NCBI RefSeq assembly: GCF_001704415.2
Contig: NC_030817.1
Location: 52,685,550 to 52,749,549, forward strand
DNA from: Capra hircus
Taxonomy: Eukaryota; Chordata; Mammalia; Artiodactyla; Bovidae
DNA: 64,000 nucleotides
Direction of reading: 5' to 3'
The notes below the pieces were generated by a model. That model made no database searches. It had not been told where the DNA came from and saw only the letters and a program-made list of their open reading frames with translations. This document shows, in pieces, positions 9,575 through 19,696 of the stretch. The translations under genes and the position numbers were made by a program. Position 1 is the first letter of the stretch. Every line of letters starts with the position of its first letter.

Positions 9575-11555
9575 TCAGTTCAGTCGCTCAGTCGTGTCCG
9601 ATTCTTTGTCACTTCATGGACTGCAGCATGCCAGGCCTTCCTGTACATCACCAACTTCCAGAGTTTACTCAAACTCATGTCCACTGAGTCGGTGATGCCA
9701 TCCTATCTCATCCTCTGTCATCCCCTTCTCCTCTCGCCTTCAATCTTTACCAGCATCAGTTCAGTTCAGTTCAGTCGCTCAGTCATGTTCGACTCTCTGT
9801 GACCCCATGAACTGCAGCATGCCAGGACTCCCTGTCCATCACCAACTCCTGGAGTTCACTCAAACTCATGTCCATCGAGTCAGTGATGCCATCCAGCCAT
9901 CTCATCCTCTATTGTTCCCTTCTCCTCCTGCCCCCAATCCCTCGCAGCATCAGAGTCTTTTCCAATGAGTCAACTCTTTGCATGAGGTGGCCAAAGTAAT
10001 GGAGTTTCAGCTATAGCATCATTCCTTCCAAAGAACACCCAGGACTGATCTCCTTTAGAATGGACTGGTTGGATCTCCTTGCAGTCCAAGGGACTCTCAA
10101 GTCTTCTCCAACACCACAGTTCAAAAGCATCAATTCTTTGGCACTCAGCTTTCTTCACAGTCCAACTCTCACATCCATACATGACCAGTGGAAAAACCAT
10201 AGCCTTGACTAGACGGACCTTAGTCGGCAAAGTAATGTCTCAACTTTTGAATATGCTATCTAGGTTGGTCATAACTTTCCTTCCAAGGAGTAAGCGTCTT
10301 TTAATTTCATGGCTGCAGTCACCATCTGCAGTGATTTTGGAGCCCCAAAAAATAAAGTCTGACAGTTTCCACTGTTTCCCCATCTATTTCCCATGAAGTA
10401 ATGGGACCAGATGCCATGATCTTCATTTTCTGAATGTTGAGCTTTAAGCCAACTTTTTCACTCTCTCACTTTCATCAAGAGGCTTTTTAGTTCCTCTTCA
10501 CTTTCTGCCATAAGGGTGGTGTCATCTGCATATCTCAGGTTATTGATATTTCTCCCGGCAATCTTGATTCCAGCTTGTGATTCTTCCAGCCCAGCATTTC
10601 GCATGATGTACTCTGCATATAAGTTAAATAAGCAGGGTGACAATATACAGCCTTGACATACTCCTTTTCCTATTTGGAACCAGTCTGTTGTTCATGTCCC
10701 AGCATCAGGGTCTTTTCAAATGAGTCAGCTCTTCACATCAGGCGGCCAAAGTATTGGAGTTTCAGTTTCAGCATCAGTCCTTCCAATGAATAATCAGGAT
10801 TGACTTCCTTTAGGATGGACTGGTTGGATCTCCTTGCAGTCCATGGGACTCTCAAGAGTCTTCTCCAACAACACACCTTAAAAGCCTCAAACCTTCGGCA
10901 CTCAGCTTTCTTTATAGTCCAACTCTCACATCCATACATGACTACTGGAAAAACCATAGCCTTGACTAGACAGACCTTTGTTGGCAAAGTAATGTCTCTG
11001 CTTTTTAATATGCTGTCTAGGTTGGTCATAACTTTTCTTCTAAAGAGTAAGCGTCTTTTAATTTCATGGTTGCAGTCACCATCTGCAATGATTTTAGAGT
11101 CCCCCAAAATAAAGTCTGTCACTGTTTCCACTGTTTCCCCATCTATTTGCCATGAAGTGATGGGACCAGATGCCATGATCTTCGTTTTCTGAATGTTGAG
11201 CTTTAAGCCAACTTTTTCACTCTCCTCTTTCACTTTCATCAAAAGGCTCTTTAGTTCTTCTTCACTTTCTGCCATAAGGGTGGTGTCATTTGCATATCTG
11301 AGGTTATTGACATTTCTCCCAGAAATCTTGATTTCAGCTTGTGCTTCCTTCAGCCCAGTGTTTCTCATGATATACTCTGCATATAAGTTAAACAAGTAGG
11401 GTGACAATATACAGCCTTGATGTACGCCTTTCCCAATTTGGAACAAGTCTGTGGTTCCGTGTCCAATTCTAACTGTTGCTTCCTGAACGCCATACAGATT
11501 TCTCAGGAGGCAGGTCAGGTGGTCTGGTATTCCCATCTCTTTAAGAATTTTCCAT
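9575..11555 (-). mobile_element. 5'-truncated BovB LINE, split by an inner BovB
   Basis: Minus-strand BovB in two parts, 9575-9759 (3' end) and 10700-11555 (reverse transcriptase to 3' region), interrupted by a second BovB. The outer element is bracketed by 'agaggcatta' at 9565-9574 and 11556-11565, a perfect TSD. Its RT part retains a long open frame (11614 down to 10733), with 'LLRNLYGVQEATVR', 'GKGVHQGCILSP' and a substituted active-site box (Tyr-Ala-Asn-Asp instead of Tyr-Ala-Asp-Asp). The loss of that Asp would abolish catalysis. Truncated upstream of the RT. Confidence 0.92.
9760..10699 (-). mobile_element. Inner BovB LINE inserted within a BovB
   Basis: 5'-truncated BovB starting with the 3' tail 'tcagttcagttcagtcgctc' and ending in the RT at 'ggaaccagtctgttgttcat'. 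It splits the outer BovB, and the flanking 9-bp repeat 'cagcatcag' (9751-9759 and 10700-10708) is the target-site duplication inside the outer copy. Remnant frames: 9970-10230 (3' part) and 10458-10643 (around the intact YADD box). Confidence 0.92.
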
Positions 11556-11614
11556 AGAGGCATTATAAAGATACTAAAACAAACAAACAAATAAACCCTG
11601 TATATCGCTTGCAC
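10733..11614 (-). pseudogene. BovB RT domain remnant (outer element)
   Basis: 293-residue open frame, one of the longest BovB frames in the window. It carries RT blocks 'GIPDHLTCLLRNLYG', 'GKGVHQGCILSPYLFN', 'NNLRYANDTTLMAE' (Asp to Asn in the catalytic pair) and the thumb-like 'EESEKVGLKLNIQKTKIMAS', then 'VMYGCESWTIKKAECRRFEA'. The first ~20 residues come from flanking DNA, so the ATG is not a BovB start. There is no endonuclease. Non-functional. Confidence 0.88.
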
Positions 11615-13140
11615 ATAGTAGGTATTTCACAAAATCAGCGGAAGAATAAGTCTACATGGTCTTATCTGCCATGTGGAAACCTTTCTCCATTTCAATTGTT
11701 ATTTTAATTCATGTGATTTCCTAAACTTACATCTAAGATGCACAAAATAGGGCTACCACCCCTACTGTGCTGTAATAAAAAATTACAAATTTTGGGTTTG
11801 TCAAAACACAACAAAACCACTGAGATGAGATAAATAATTATAAATGCCAGTGAAGTCTCTTTCTTGTTTTCCTTTTGATCTGTAAGGTTACTAGTGGATG
11901 AGATAATCTTTTATTTATACTGCATGTGGTAAAATTTCGAAACAGGATTTTTGCGTCCATCACATTCTCCCTCCATAATTAAGCCTGTAGGGCTGGCTGG
12001 CTGATATTTTTTAATGCGGAGCTTGTCAATTTCTGTTAACACTAATTTAGAGTTCACCGCTCCATATAGCATGGAAAAATGAGGGCAAAACATTTTATAT
12101 AAAAAACATTTTGAGAGGAGTTGAACAAATGGAAAATCCTTTATTCACCGACTTCTCAGCACTTCTGTTCTGCTGACAGCCCTGGTTTCTACAGTGGTGC
12201 ACACAAGCTCAGCTTCCACGTTTGATTTTCCCAGGTTCCTCGCTCCGCCCTCCTCTTCCTTTCATACATGCCCTCCTGCTATAAATAAATGCTCCCTCCC
12301 ACTTTGCCATGTGTTGTCTTTTTAATTATACCCCAAACTCTAATCGAGTCAGTCCAGGTCTTGTTTTGCCATTAACTCGGGAAGAAAAGAGGCTGCCTCC
12401 TGCATTTCACAGGAAACATTACAAGGGCAGACCAAGGCTTTCATCTTGTTCCACCTTCAGCAGACAGAACAATAGGCAGCTATAATCTCGTGACACCCAC
12501 AACTAATTTATCCAACCAGAAGACAGGTAGCACTCTGCACTGCCGCTCCTGTCTGAAGAGATGCAGTAAATACTCAGCTTAATAGTAGCTTCTCCGGCAG
12601 GAGGGCAGCATATCACAGCATGGCATTTTTATAATCTTCCTGGCATGCCGACAGCCAGGAGCACGGCCGTGCATCTCCCTCCTCAGTGGAGCTCAGGATG
12701 CATGTAACTGTTAGATGGTGACACATTGTGCCTTTAAGCAAGTTTAACTGTTTTATATCCCCTCTGATCTGCAGCTTTGTACATCTGTTAAGATGCCTCT
12801 TAAACTTCTGTGGGCGCATCTTTGGAGCCACTCCTTGAAGCTCAGCATATGTTGTAGGCCTAGTGCAGAGTTTCTTTGTGATTGCCTCTTGTTTATCTGT
12901 GAGGAGATTCTCTGCTGCACTGCAAGGCCACAGCTAAATGCATCATCTTGGCCAAAGAGATCGTAATAACCTTGTGACAGTCAAGAGCAATACACTTAGC
13001 CATGGCTGAACAAAAAGCTTGTCTGGAGAAGCTCTCATTTAAAAACAAATGCAAAAAAGCCGCTCATTTTTTAAACATTAATTATTTCCCACATGACTGT
13101 GGATCATTTGGGCTTCAGCTGATCTGATTCCAAAAGTTTA
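11566..13140. other. Single-copy, CpG-retaining block (candidate conserved non-coding DNA)
   Basis: About 1.5 kb free of recognisable repeats. It keeps many CpG dinucleotides (for example in 'atttcgaaac' near 11935, 'cttcctcgctccgccc'-type text near 12235-12255, 'gcatggcattt' to 'gcacggccgtgc' near 12620-12672) while neighbouring repeats have lost theirs. It has a 12-bp perfect palindrome at 12661-12672 and AT-rich homeobox-like words such as 'taatta' near 11975, 12325 and 13078. Open frames (60-72 codons) have no recognisable features. Regulatory function is inference only. Confidence 0.45.
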
Positions 13141-13142
13141 TA

Positions 13143-13571
13143 TTAGTCAGGATTCTCTGGAGAAGATATATGGACATATGAGAGAAGGATTATTAGAGGA
13201 ATAGGCCCATGTGATTACGGAGGCCCAGAAATCTCATGATAGGATGTCGGCAAGCTGGAGAACTAGGAAAGCCCATGACACAACTCAGCCTGAATCCAAA
13301 GGCTTGAGAACCAAGAGCTTCAGAGACCGAGGGCAAGAGAAGACAGATGTCCCAGCTTAATAGGAGAGTAAAGTCACCCATCCTTCACCTTTTTGTTCTA
13401 ATTCAGGTTCTCAACAGATTGGATGATGCTTGTTTACACTGGGGAGGGTAGTCAATTCAAACACTAATTTCCTCCAGAAATCTCCCCACATACACACCCA
13501 GAAATAACATTTTATCAGTTATCTGGGCATCCCTTTGCCAGGATAAACTGACGCATAAAATTAATCATCAC
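13143..13571 (-). repeat. Ancient LTR (ERVL/MaLR-like)
   Basis: Reads 'ttagtcaggattctctggag' at the left and 'aattaatcatcaca' at the right, the antisense form of LTRs that begin TGTGATGGTTAA and end with the TAATA tract. Internal words 'ctcatgataggatgtcggca' and 'acacacccagaaataacat' fit. The family is likely MLT2-like, but I cannot fix it. Solo LTR with no internal virus genes nearby. Confidence 0.6.
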
Positions 13572-13575
13572 AAAA

Positions 13576-14300
13576 ATGTAAGTTGGGTCAAGGTCTGCTC
13601 CACGTGTCTCATCATTCTTAAACAAGACTACCCAAGGCATGTTCTTCCTATGATGGAATGCAACTTTGTTTTAAGTCTTGCATCTTTGGCTAACTTTCCA
13701 TTGGCCAAAGCAAATCATGCGGATGGTCAGACACAAGTCAAGAGACAGGGTGGTGCACTCTGCTTATCATGAGACTAAAGCAAGTCACAGGGCCAAGGTC
13801 AACATCAAAGAGGCAGGGAAATAAATTCCTCCCAGGAAACTAGGAGTAGGGGAGGAAGTGAGAATTTGCTGAACAACAATCTAAGCTACAACACTATCCC
13901 CATCTATAAAACAGAGCTAGCACTGAGGACTGCTGTTTGCCAGATACTGGGAAGCTGCATATACTGAGTCCACCAGTATGGGTTCCATTTCTTAAAGACG
14001 CCAAGGACACCGCGAAAGGACAGACAACTGAAAGGTCTTGAGGACCTGACATCAAGATAAAGAGGGCAACTCTAGGACCTGCTAGTGTGATTCACTAGGA
14101 GATTTTGAGAGCCTGGTTCTTCAAGTCTTGGTGAGATATGCCGTGGTTTGAAAATTTAACCTATAATAAGAAAGGGAAAGAGGCACTGGCTGAGAAACTC
14201 AGCTTTTAAAATATTTACCATTTTTCTTGATGTTGTAAACTTTGGTTCATTCTGCTCTTTTAGCACTTTTGGTGTCTAAATACTTGAAGAAAATAAATGT
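13576..14300. other. Unassigned DNA, partly old repeat-like
   Basis: 13600-13890 has the texture of a mammalian LTR or DNA-transposon remnant ('tccacgtgtctcatcattct', 'ggccaaagcaaatcatgcgg', 'gactaaagcaagtcacaggg'), but the family is not identified. 13900-14300 shows no recognisable repeat and no credible open frame. Confidence 0.35.
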
Positions 14301-14962
14301 GATGGCATCTGGTCCCCTCACTTCATGGGAAATAGATGGGGATAGAGTGGAAAGACTTTATTTTGGGGGGCTCCAAAATCACTGCAGATGGTGATTGCAG
14401 CCATGAAATTAAAAGATGCTTACTCCTTGGAAGGAAAGTTATGACCAACCTAGATAGCATATTCAAAAGCAGAGACATTACTTTGCCAACAAAGGTCTGT
14501 CTAGTCAAGGCTATTGTTTTTCCAGTAGTCATGTATGGATGTGAGAGTCGGACTGTGAAGAAAGTTGAGTGCCGAAGAATTGATGCATTTGAACTGTGGT
14601 GTTGGAGAAGACTCTTGAGAGTCCCTTGGAGTGCAAGGAGATCCACCCAGTCCATTCTAAAGGAGATCAGTCCTGGGTGTTCTTTGGAAGGAATAATGCT
14701 AAAGCTGAAACTCCAATACTTTGGCCACCTTGTACGAAGAGTTGACTCATTGGAAAAGACTCTGATGCTGGGAGGGATTGGGGGCAGGAGGAGAAGGGGA
14801 TGACAGAGGATGCGATGGCTGAATGGCATCACTGACTCGATGGACGTGAGTCTGAGTGAACTCCAGGAGTTGGTGATGGACAGGGAGGTCTTGTGTGCTG
14901 CAATTCATGGGGTTGCAAAGAGTCAGACATGACTGAGCGACTGAACTAAACTGAACTGAAGG
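14301..14962 (+). mobile_element. 5'-truncated BovB LINE
   Basis: Begins in the late RT region at 'gatggcatctggtcccctca' and runs to the 3' end 'actgagcgactgaactaaac'. An open frame at 14336-14803 (155 codons) covers 'KVMTNLDSIFKSRDITLPTK', 'VMYGCESRTVKKVECRRIDA' and 'LMLGGIGGRRRRG', the C-terminal part of the BovB protein. The catalytic part of the RT is missing. A second BovB 3' fragment follows 150 bp downstream in the same orientation. Confidence 0.92.
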
Positions 14963-15111
14963 TGCTTGGGGCTTCTGTTATGGATGATATTCATTTGCAC
15001 ACACCAGGATGGCACAAAGCTGGCATCCATTCTAACTGACTGAGGACCACTTGCAAAGGATAGTACTCTTACTGTACAATTACTTATATTTTGAATATCA
15101 CCACTGGCTAA
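14963..15111. other. Short single-copy spacer between two BovB copies
   Basis: About 150 bp of non-repeat sequence. No gene or repeat was recognised. Confidence 0.5.
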
Positions 15112-15638
15112 AGTTATGACCAATCTAGATAGTATATTAAAAAGCAGAGACATTACTTTGCCAACAAAGGTCCGTCTAGTCAAGGCTATGGTTTTTCCAG
15201 TAGTCATGTATGGATGTGAGAGTCGGACTGTGAAGAAAGCTGAGTGCCGAAGAATTGATGCTTTTGAACTGTGGTGTTGGAGAAGACTCTTGAGAGTCCC
15301 TTGGACTGCAAGGAGATCCAACCAGTCCATTCTGAAGGAGATCAGTCCTGGGTGTTCTTTGGAAGGAATGATGCTAAAGCTGAAACTCCAGTACTTTGGC
15401 CACCTCATGTGAAGAGAGTTGACTCATTGGAAAAGACTCTGATGCTGGGAGGGATTGGGGGCAGGAGAAGAAGGGGACGACAGAGGATGAGATGGCTGGA
15501 TGGCATCACCAACTCGATGGACATGAGTTTGGGTAAGCTCCAGGAGTTGGTGATGGACAGGGAGGCCTGGTGTGCTGTGATTCATGGGGCTGCAAAGAGT
15601 CGGACACGACTGAGCGGCTGAACTAAACTGACTAAACG
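15112..15638 (+). mobile_element. 5'-truncated BovB LINE
   Basis: Starts at 'agttatgaccaatctagata' and ends 'cggacacgactgagcggctg' plus an 'aactaaactgactaaac' tail. The open frames at 15116-15412 and 15271-15621 together cover the C-terminal region after the RT; their overlap in different frames shows a frameshift near 15410. It shares its orientation and much sequence with the copy at 14301, but starts about 150 bp further into the element, so independent truncation is likely. Confidence 0.92.
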
Positions 15639-15639
15639 T

Positions 15640-16014
15640 ATTTACAGCTCTGTGATGCTGGGTCTTTGTTAGGCATGTAATTTATGATTCTGTATTGACT
15701 TGTCAGCTCTTCTAAGGGAAACCTTCTTGCCCACAGCCTTTGCAGAAAACATTCATTTTTGGCTGAATTACAAAACTCGACATCCCAACCCCTTCCCATT
15801 CTGGCCACAACTGACTAGACACAACTGTATGGGCACCTGACCCAAAGACAGCCAACAACTACGCTCAGGTCTGTAAGGTGGCTTGTCATTGTGTTCCTCT
15901 TCAGATGTGTTCGATCAATTCAGTTCTCTATCTTAGAAAAATGAATTGGGAAGTCTGGAGTAAATTAGATGTTATCAGTGATTACCTGGAAGAATGAGAT
16001 TAGCACTGTGTTTT
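15640..16014. other. Unassigned, probably single-copy DNA
   Basis: No open frame of interest. The segment around 15795-15850 ('ggccacaactgactagacac') hints at an old interspersed repeat but cannot be named. Confidence 0.35.
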
Positions 16015-16029
16015 AAAATCAATTTGTTG

Positions 16030-16316
16030 AAGAACTTATGGTTGCCAGTGCAGGGGTGGGGGGAGAAGGGGAGGATGGGATAATTTGGGAGTTTGGGATG
16101 GACGTGTACACTCTGCTATATTTTAAGTGGATAACCAACAAGGATCTGTTGTACAACACAGGGAACTCTGCTCAGTGTGGCCCCCTCAGTGGGAGGGGAG
16201 TTTTGGGGAGAATATATACATATATATGTATGGCTGAATCCTTTTGCTATCCAACTGAAGCTATCACAACATTTGTTAGTTGGCTATATTCCAATATAAA
16301 ATAATAAATTTTTGAA
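16030..16316 (+). mobile_element. L1 LINE 3'-UTR fragment with TSD
   Basis: Classic cetartiodactyl L1 3' end: 'gggagtttgggatggacgtg', 'ggataaccaacaaggatctg', 'gtacaacacagggaactctg', 'ccaactgaagctatcacaac' and 'ttccaatataaaataataaa' with an A tail. The flanks repeat 'aaaatcaatttgttg' (16015-16029 and 16317-16331), so this ~290-bp piece is a 5'-truncated retrotransposition product. Confidence 0.92.
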
Positions 16317-16340
16317 AAAATCAATTTGTTGGAGTCAATC

Positions 16341-16605
16341 TGTATTAGTTTTCTACTATAGAGTAACAAATCACCCCGAAACTTAGGAGCTTTAAACAAT
16401 AATACACTTTACTTTATCTCATAGTTTTCAGGCATAACTTAGCTTAACCCTTTGCTTTAGGATCTCTAATGAAGCTGCAATCAAGGTGCTGGCTGAGGCA
16501 GTGGTACTCTCAAGGCTCAGCTGGGCAGGATCCGCTTACATAGGGTTCAAATACCAGGAAACAGGGATCACTGGGAACCACTTCATGAAGCTACCTCCCA
16601 GAGTC
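16341..16605 (-). repeat. MLT1-type LTR, 3' part
   Basis: Reads 'tgtattagttttctactata', 'gagtaacaaatcaccccgaa' and 'acttaggagctttaaacaat', the antisense 3' end of MLT1 LTRs, followed by 'gctgcaatcaaggtgctggc'. It is about 265 bp and strongly diverged. The right edge is uncertain. Confidence 0.65.
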
Positions 16606-17347
16606 ACTTTTTAATTTTACTCGCAAAATAACTTTTGCAAGGGCAGATGTCTTTAAAAGAGTTCCCAATTCTAGAAAAATAATATGCACAACTATTTGTA
16701 TATGTTGAATTAATTACAGTTAAATGAATGAGGTCTTGTTCAGTGGTTAATTACACAGGTTTGGTGAGCAAACAATTTGCAACTTTAAGTGAACAAATCT
16801 GGTTATGCACAACAAACATTGAATAATAAATGTGAGCATTCACTAACAAATATTTATAGTCTTGAGGTTGTAAGTCAGTGTTTCTCAGAACTACTAAAGC
16901 AAACCTCTGAATATTACAAAGGAAAGTCCTTTGGTCTTCCTAATTAAAAAAATACAGACTGAAACTTACTAGATTACAAAATACAGAAAGTAAGTATGGA
17001 TTTACCTTAAATTTTATGAGTTAATACATAAATATTGATCAATCTTCTTCCTTGTCTTTTCAGACAAAAGATAATGGCTATCCTAGGATTTTGCATTCTC
17101 AGAATCTCTTGTGTCAGCCCTATCTTCACTTAAAACCCATTATTAAAGATCATTGAAAGCTATGGCAAATGGATTTTACTCTAGCTTTAACTGAAGCAGA
17201 ATTGAAGAAATTAGGGTTTATGATGCTCTGTTTCCAGTCTGGGAGAGTTGAAGGCTAGAGAGCCCTTCTGGACCAGGAAGAGTGAAAGGTACAAGTCACC
17301 TGAAGACATGGATGAGCAGAAGCTTTGAGATGAAACAAACACTAGTG
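16606..17347. other. AT-rich single-copy DNA
   Basis: No recognisable repeat or gene. Text near 16870-16930 ('agtcagtgtttctcagaact') could be the start of an old MER-type repeat. The open frame near 17282 runs into the L1 at 17361 and is not a host gene. Confidence 0.35.
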
Positions 17348-17360
17348 GAAAAGGGGCTCC

Positions 17361-18307
17361 CACAATGCAAAGTGATACAGCCACTATGGAAAACAGTGTG
17401 GAGATTCATTAAAAAACTAGGACTAAAACCACCATATGACCCAGGAATCCCACTACCAGGTGTGTACCCTGAGGAAGCCAAAACTGAAAAAGACACATAG
17501 ATCCCAATGTTTGTTCAGACCTCCCTGGTGGCTCAGACAGTTAAGTGTCTGCCTACAATGTGGGAGACCCAGGTTCAAATCTCTGGGTTGGGAAGATCTC
17601 CTGGAGAAGGAAATGGCAACCCACTCCAGTATTCCCACCTGGAGAATCCCATGGATGGAGGAGCTAATAGGCTACAGTCCATGGGGTCACAGAGTTGGAC
17701 ACGACTGAGTGACCCCAGTGTTCACTGCAGCACCAGGACACGGAAACCACCTAGGTGTCCATCCACAGATGGATGGATAAAAAGCTGTGGTGTGTATGTA
17801 CCATGGAATATTACTCGGCCATAAAAGAACACATTTGAGTCAGCTCTAATGAGGTGGATGAACTTAGAGCCTATTATACAGAGTGAAGTAAGTCAGAAAG
17901 AGAAAAACGAATAATGTATACTAACACACATATATGGAATCTAGAAAGATGGTACTGATGAAATTAGTTGCAGGGCGGCAATGCAGACACAGACAGAGAA
18001 CAGACTTGTGGACTTGGGGAGAGGGGAGGAGAGAGTGAGATATATGGAGAGAGTAACATGGAACCATACCTTACTGTATATAAAATAGATAGCCAAAGGG
18101 AATTTGCTGTATGACTCAGGGAACTCAAACTGGGGCTCTGTAACAACCTAGAGCCGTGGGATGGGGAGGGAGGTGGAGGGAGATTCAAGAGGGAGGGGAC
18201 ATGTGTATACCTATGGCGGATTCAGGTTGAGGTCTGGCAGAAACCAACACAATAACTGTAAAGCAATTATCTTTCAATTAAAAAGAAATGTTTTTAAAAA
18301 AGAGAGA
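17361..18307 (+). mobile_element. 5'-truncated L1 LINE with TSD, split by a Bov-tA
   Basis: L1 ORF2 C-terminus ('agtgatacagccactatgga', 'aaccaccatatgacccagga'), then the 3' UTR ('gaatattactcggccataaa', 'ctaatgaggtggatgaactt', 'acacacatatatggaatcta', 'gtaaagcaattatctttcaa') and an A-rich tail. The 13-bp repeat 'gaaaaggggctcc' (17348-17360 and 18308-18320) is the target-site duplication. A Bov-tA SINE interrupts it at 17517-17713. Only the C-terminal ~45 residues of ORF2 remain. Confidence 0.92.
17517..17713 (+). mobile_element. Bov-tA SINE inside L1
   Basis: Head 'cagacctccctggtggctca', body 'ggagaaggaaatggcaaccc', end 'ttggacacgactgagtgacc'. The flanking L1 words 'cccaatgtt' (from 17503) and 'cccagtgtt' (from 17714) are the two copies of the target site in the L1. 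Younger than the L1 that hosts it. Confidence 0.92.
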
Positions 18308-18320
18308 GAAAAGGGGCTCC

Positions 18321-18621
18321 AACAAGCGCACAAAGGGGAAATAGGAGGAGGATGGAGGGAAGGTACCAGCACCAGAGGGAAGATCCCTGACTTCTGCCGC
18401 TGAGGCTGCTGTGGGTCCATTTCCTGTCTCCACCAGCGTATGCTCAGATCGTTTCTATTCACGGATTCCTCTCCTTAGTTCCTCACTACATTACCCTCCT
18501 CCTACCACCCCTCCCCTCATTCCATTGACATTACTTCCTTGAGTGAATATTCAGGAAAATTGATGTTTCACATGTATAAAATGGTATTCTTTTGGTTTAG
18601 TTCCAACTTAAATGACCTAAA
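18321..18621. other. Unassigned single-copy DNA
   Basis: GC-moderate and purine-rich, then pyrimidine-rich ('accctcctcctaccacccct' near 18490). No repeat or gene was recognised. Confidence 0.4.
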
Positions 18622-19337
18622 GTCAAAGTTTTTACTGTAGTAAAATACATATAAAAATTTACCATTTTAACCATTTTTCAGTGAACAGCTGAGTGGCATT
18701 AAATACATTCACATTGTTATATAAAAATCACCACCGTGTATCTCCAGAACTTTTTCTTATTCTCCAAATGAAACTTGGTGCCAAGAGAACCCTAACTGCC
18801 ACAGCCCTGAGCAACCACTGTTCTACTCTCTGTCTCTCTGAACTTTACTGCTCTAGGTGCCTCATATAGATGGAATCAGACAGTATTTGTCCTTCTGTGA
18901 CTGGTCTGTTTCACCTAGCAAAATGTCTTCAAGCTTGCAGCATGTGTCAGATTTCCCTTTCTTTTGAAGACTGAGTAGTATCCCATTGTATGTATATACC
19001 CCATTTTATTTATCCATTCATCTGTGAGTGGACACTTGGATTGCTTCCTCCTTCAGCTATTGTGAATGATGCTGCTAAGAACACGGGTGTATGAGTGTCT
19101 CTTCCTTGATTTGACTTCTTTTGCATTTACCTCCAGAAGCAGAATTGTTGGATCATATAGATGGGAATTCTATATTTAATTTTTTTGAGGAACTGCCATA
19201 CTGTTTTCCAGACTGGCTGCACCCTCTCATATTCCCATCTACCATGCACCAGGGTCCTAATTTCTCCACATCCTCACCAACACTTGTTATTCTCTAGTTT
19301 TGGGATAGGAGCCATCCTGATGTGTGTGAGGTGGTCA
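18622..19337 (-). mobile_element. Older L1 LINE 3' region
   Basis: Antisense L1 3' UTR and ORF2 C-terminus: 'actgtagtaaaatacatata', 'ttgagtgaaat'-like 'tggaatcagacagtatttgt', 'gtagtatcccattgtatgta', 'atttatccattcatctgtga', then 'tgccatactgttttccagac' and 'ctccacatcctcaccaacac'. It ends near 'catcctgatgtgtgtgaggt'. About 715 bp, 5'-truncated, an L1MA/MB-like age. No intact frame. Confidence 0.82.
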
Positions 19338-19696
19338 AGGGAGTTCTGATAAAGAGATACATGCTTTGATTTGGTATGGGAACCAGAACTAGAAAGATCC
19401 TTGGGGATGTGCTTGTGGCTGTCTTGGCATCTCTGCTTCTTTCTGAAGCCTTGCTTAGTTTTCCTCATTGTACTGACTGGCTTTGTCTGCTTGCTTGGGG
19501 CTTTTACCCCCTTATCATTCTGGCTGGCATGTGGCCCCTTACTTCAGTCCACTATATATGCTGTGACTTGTTGAACATCATTTCAGCTTAAAACCCACTG
19601 ACATTCACTTAAGACTCTTAGTTATCCCATACTGAAATGATGGCAAAGGACTCTGATTATTTTGATCAGACTTGCCCAATAATAGGCTAACTTAGG
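19338..19696. other. Unassigned DNA
   Basis: Overlapping 67- and 71-codon frames at 19371-19591 are rich in Leu, Trp and Cys and contain hydrophobic runs, but there is no start context, splice signal or recognisable family. I do not call a gene. Confidence 0.4.

Noticed and set aside
14323..14832. 169-codon open frame on the minus strand
   Set aside because: It is the antisense of a BovB element; the same antisense frame recurs at 39358-39960 and elsewhere, always opposite BovB coding text.
14301..15638. Two same-orientation BovB copies as a tandem segmental duplication
   Set aside because: They start at different points of BovB and the flanks do not match, so two 5'-truncated insertions explain them better.
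19371..19591. Hydrophobic 67- and 71-codon frames resembling small membrane proteins
   Set aside because: Two frames of the same DNA are open simultaneously; no start context or homologue is recognisable, and T-rich DNA encodes hydrophobic residues by default.
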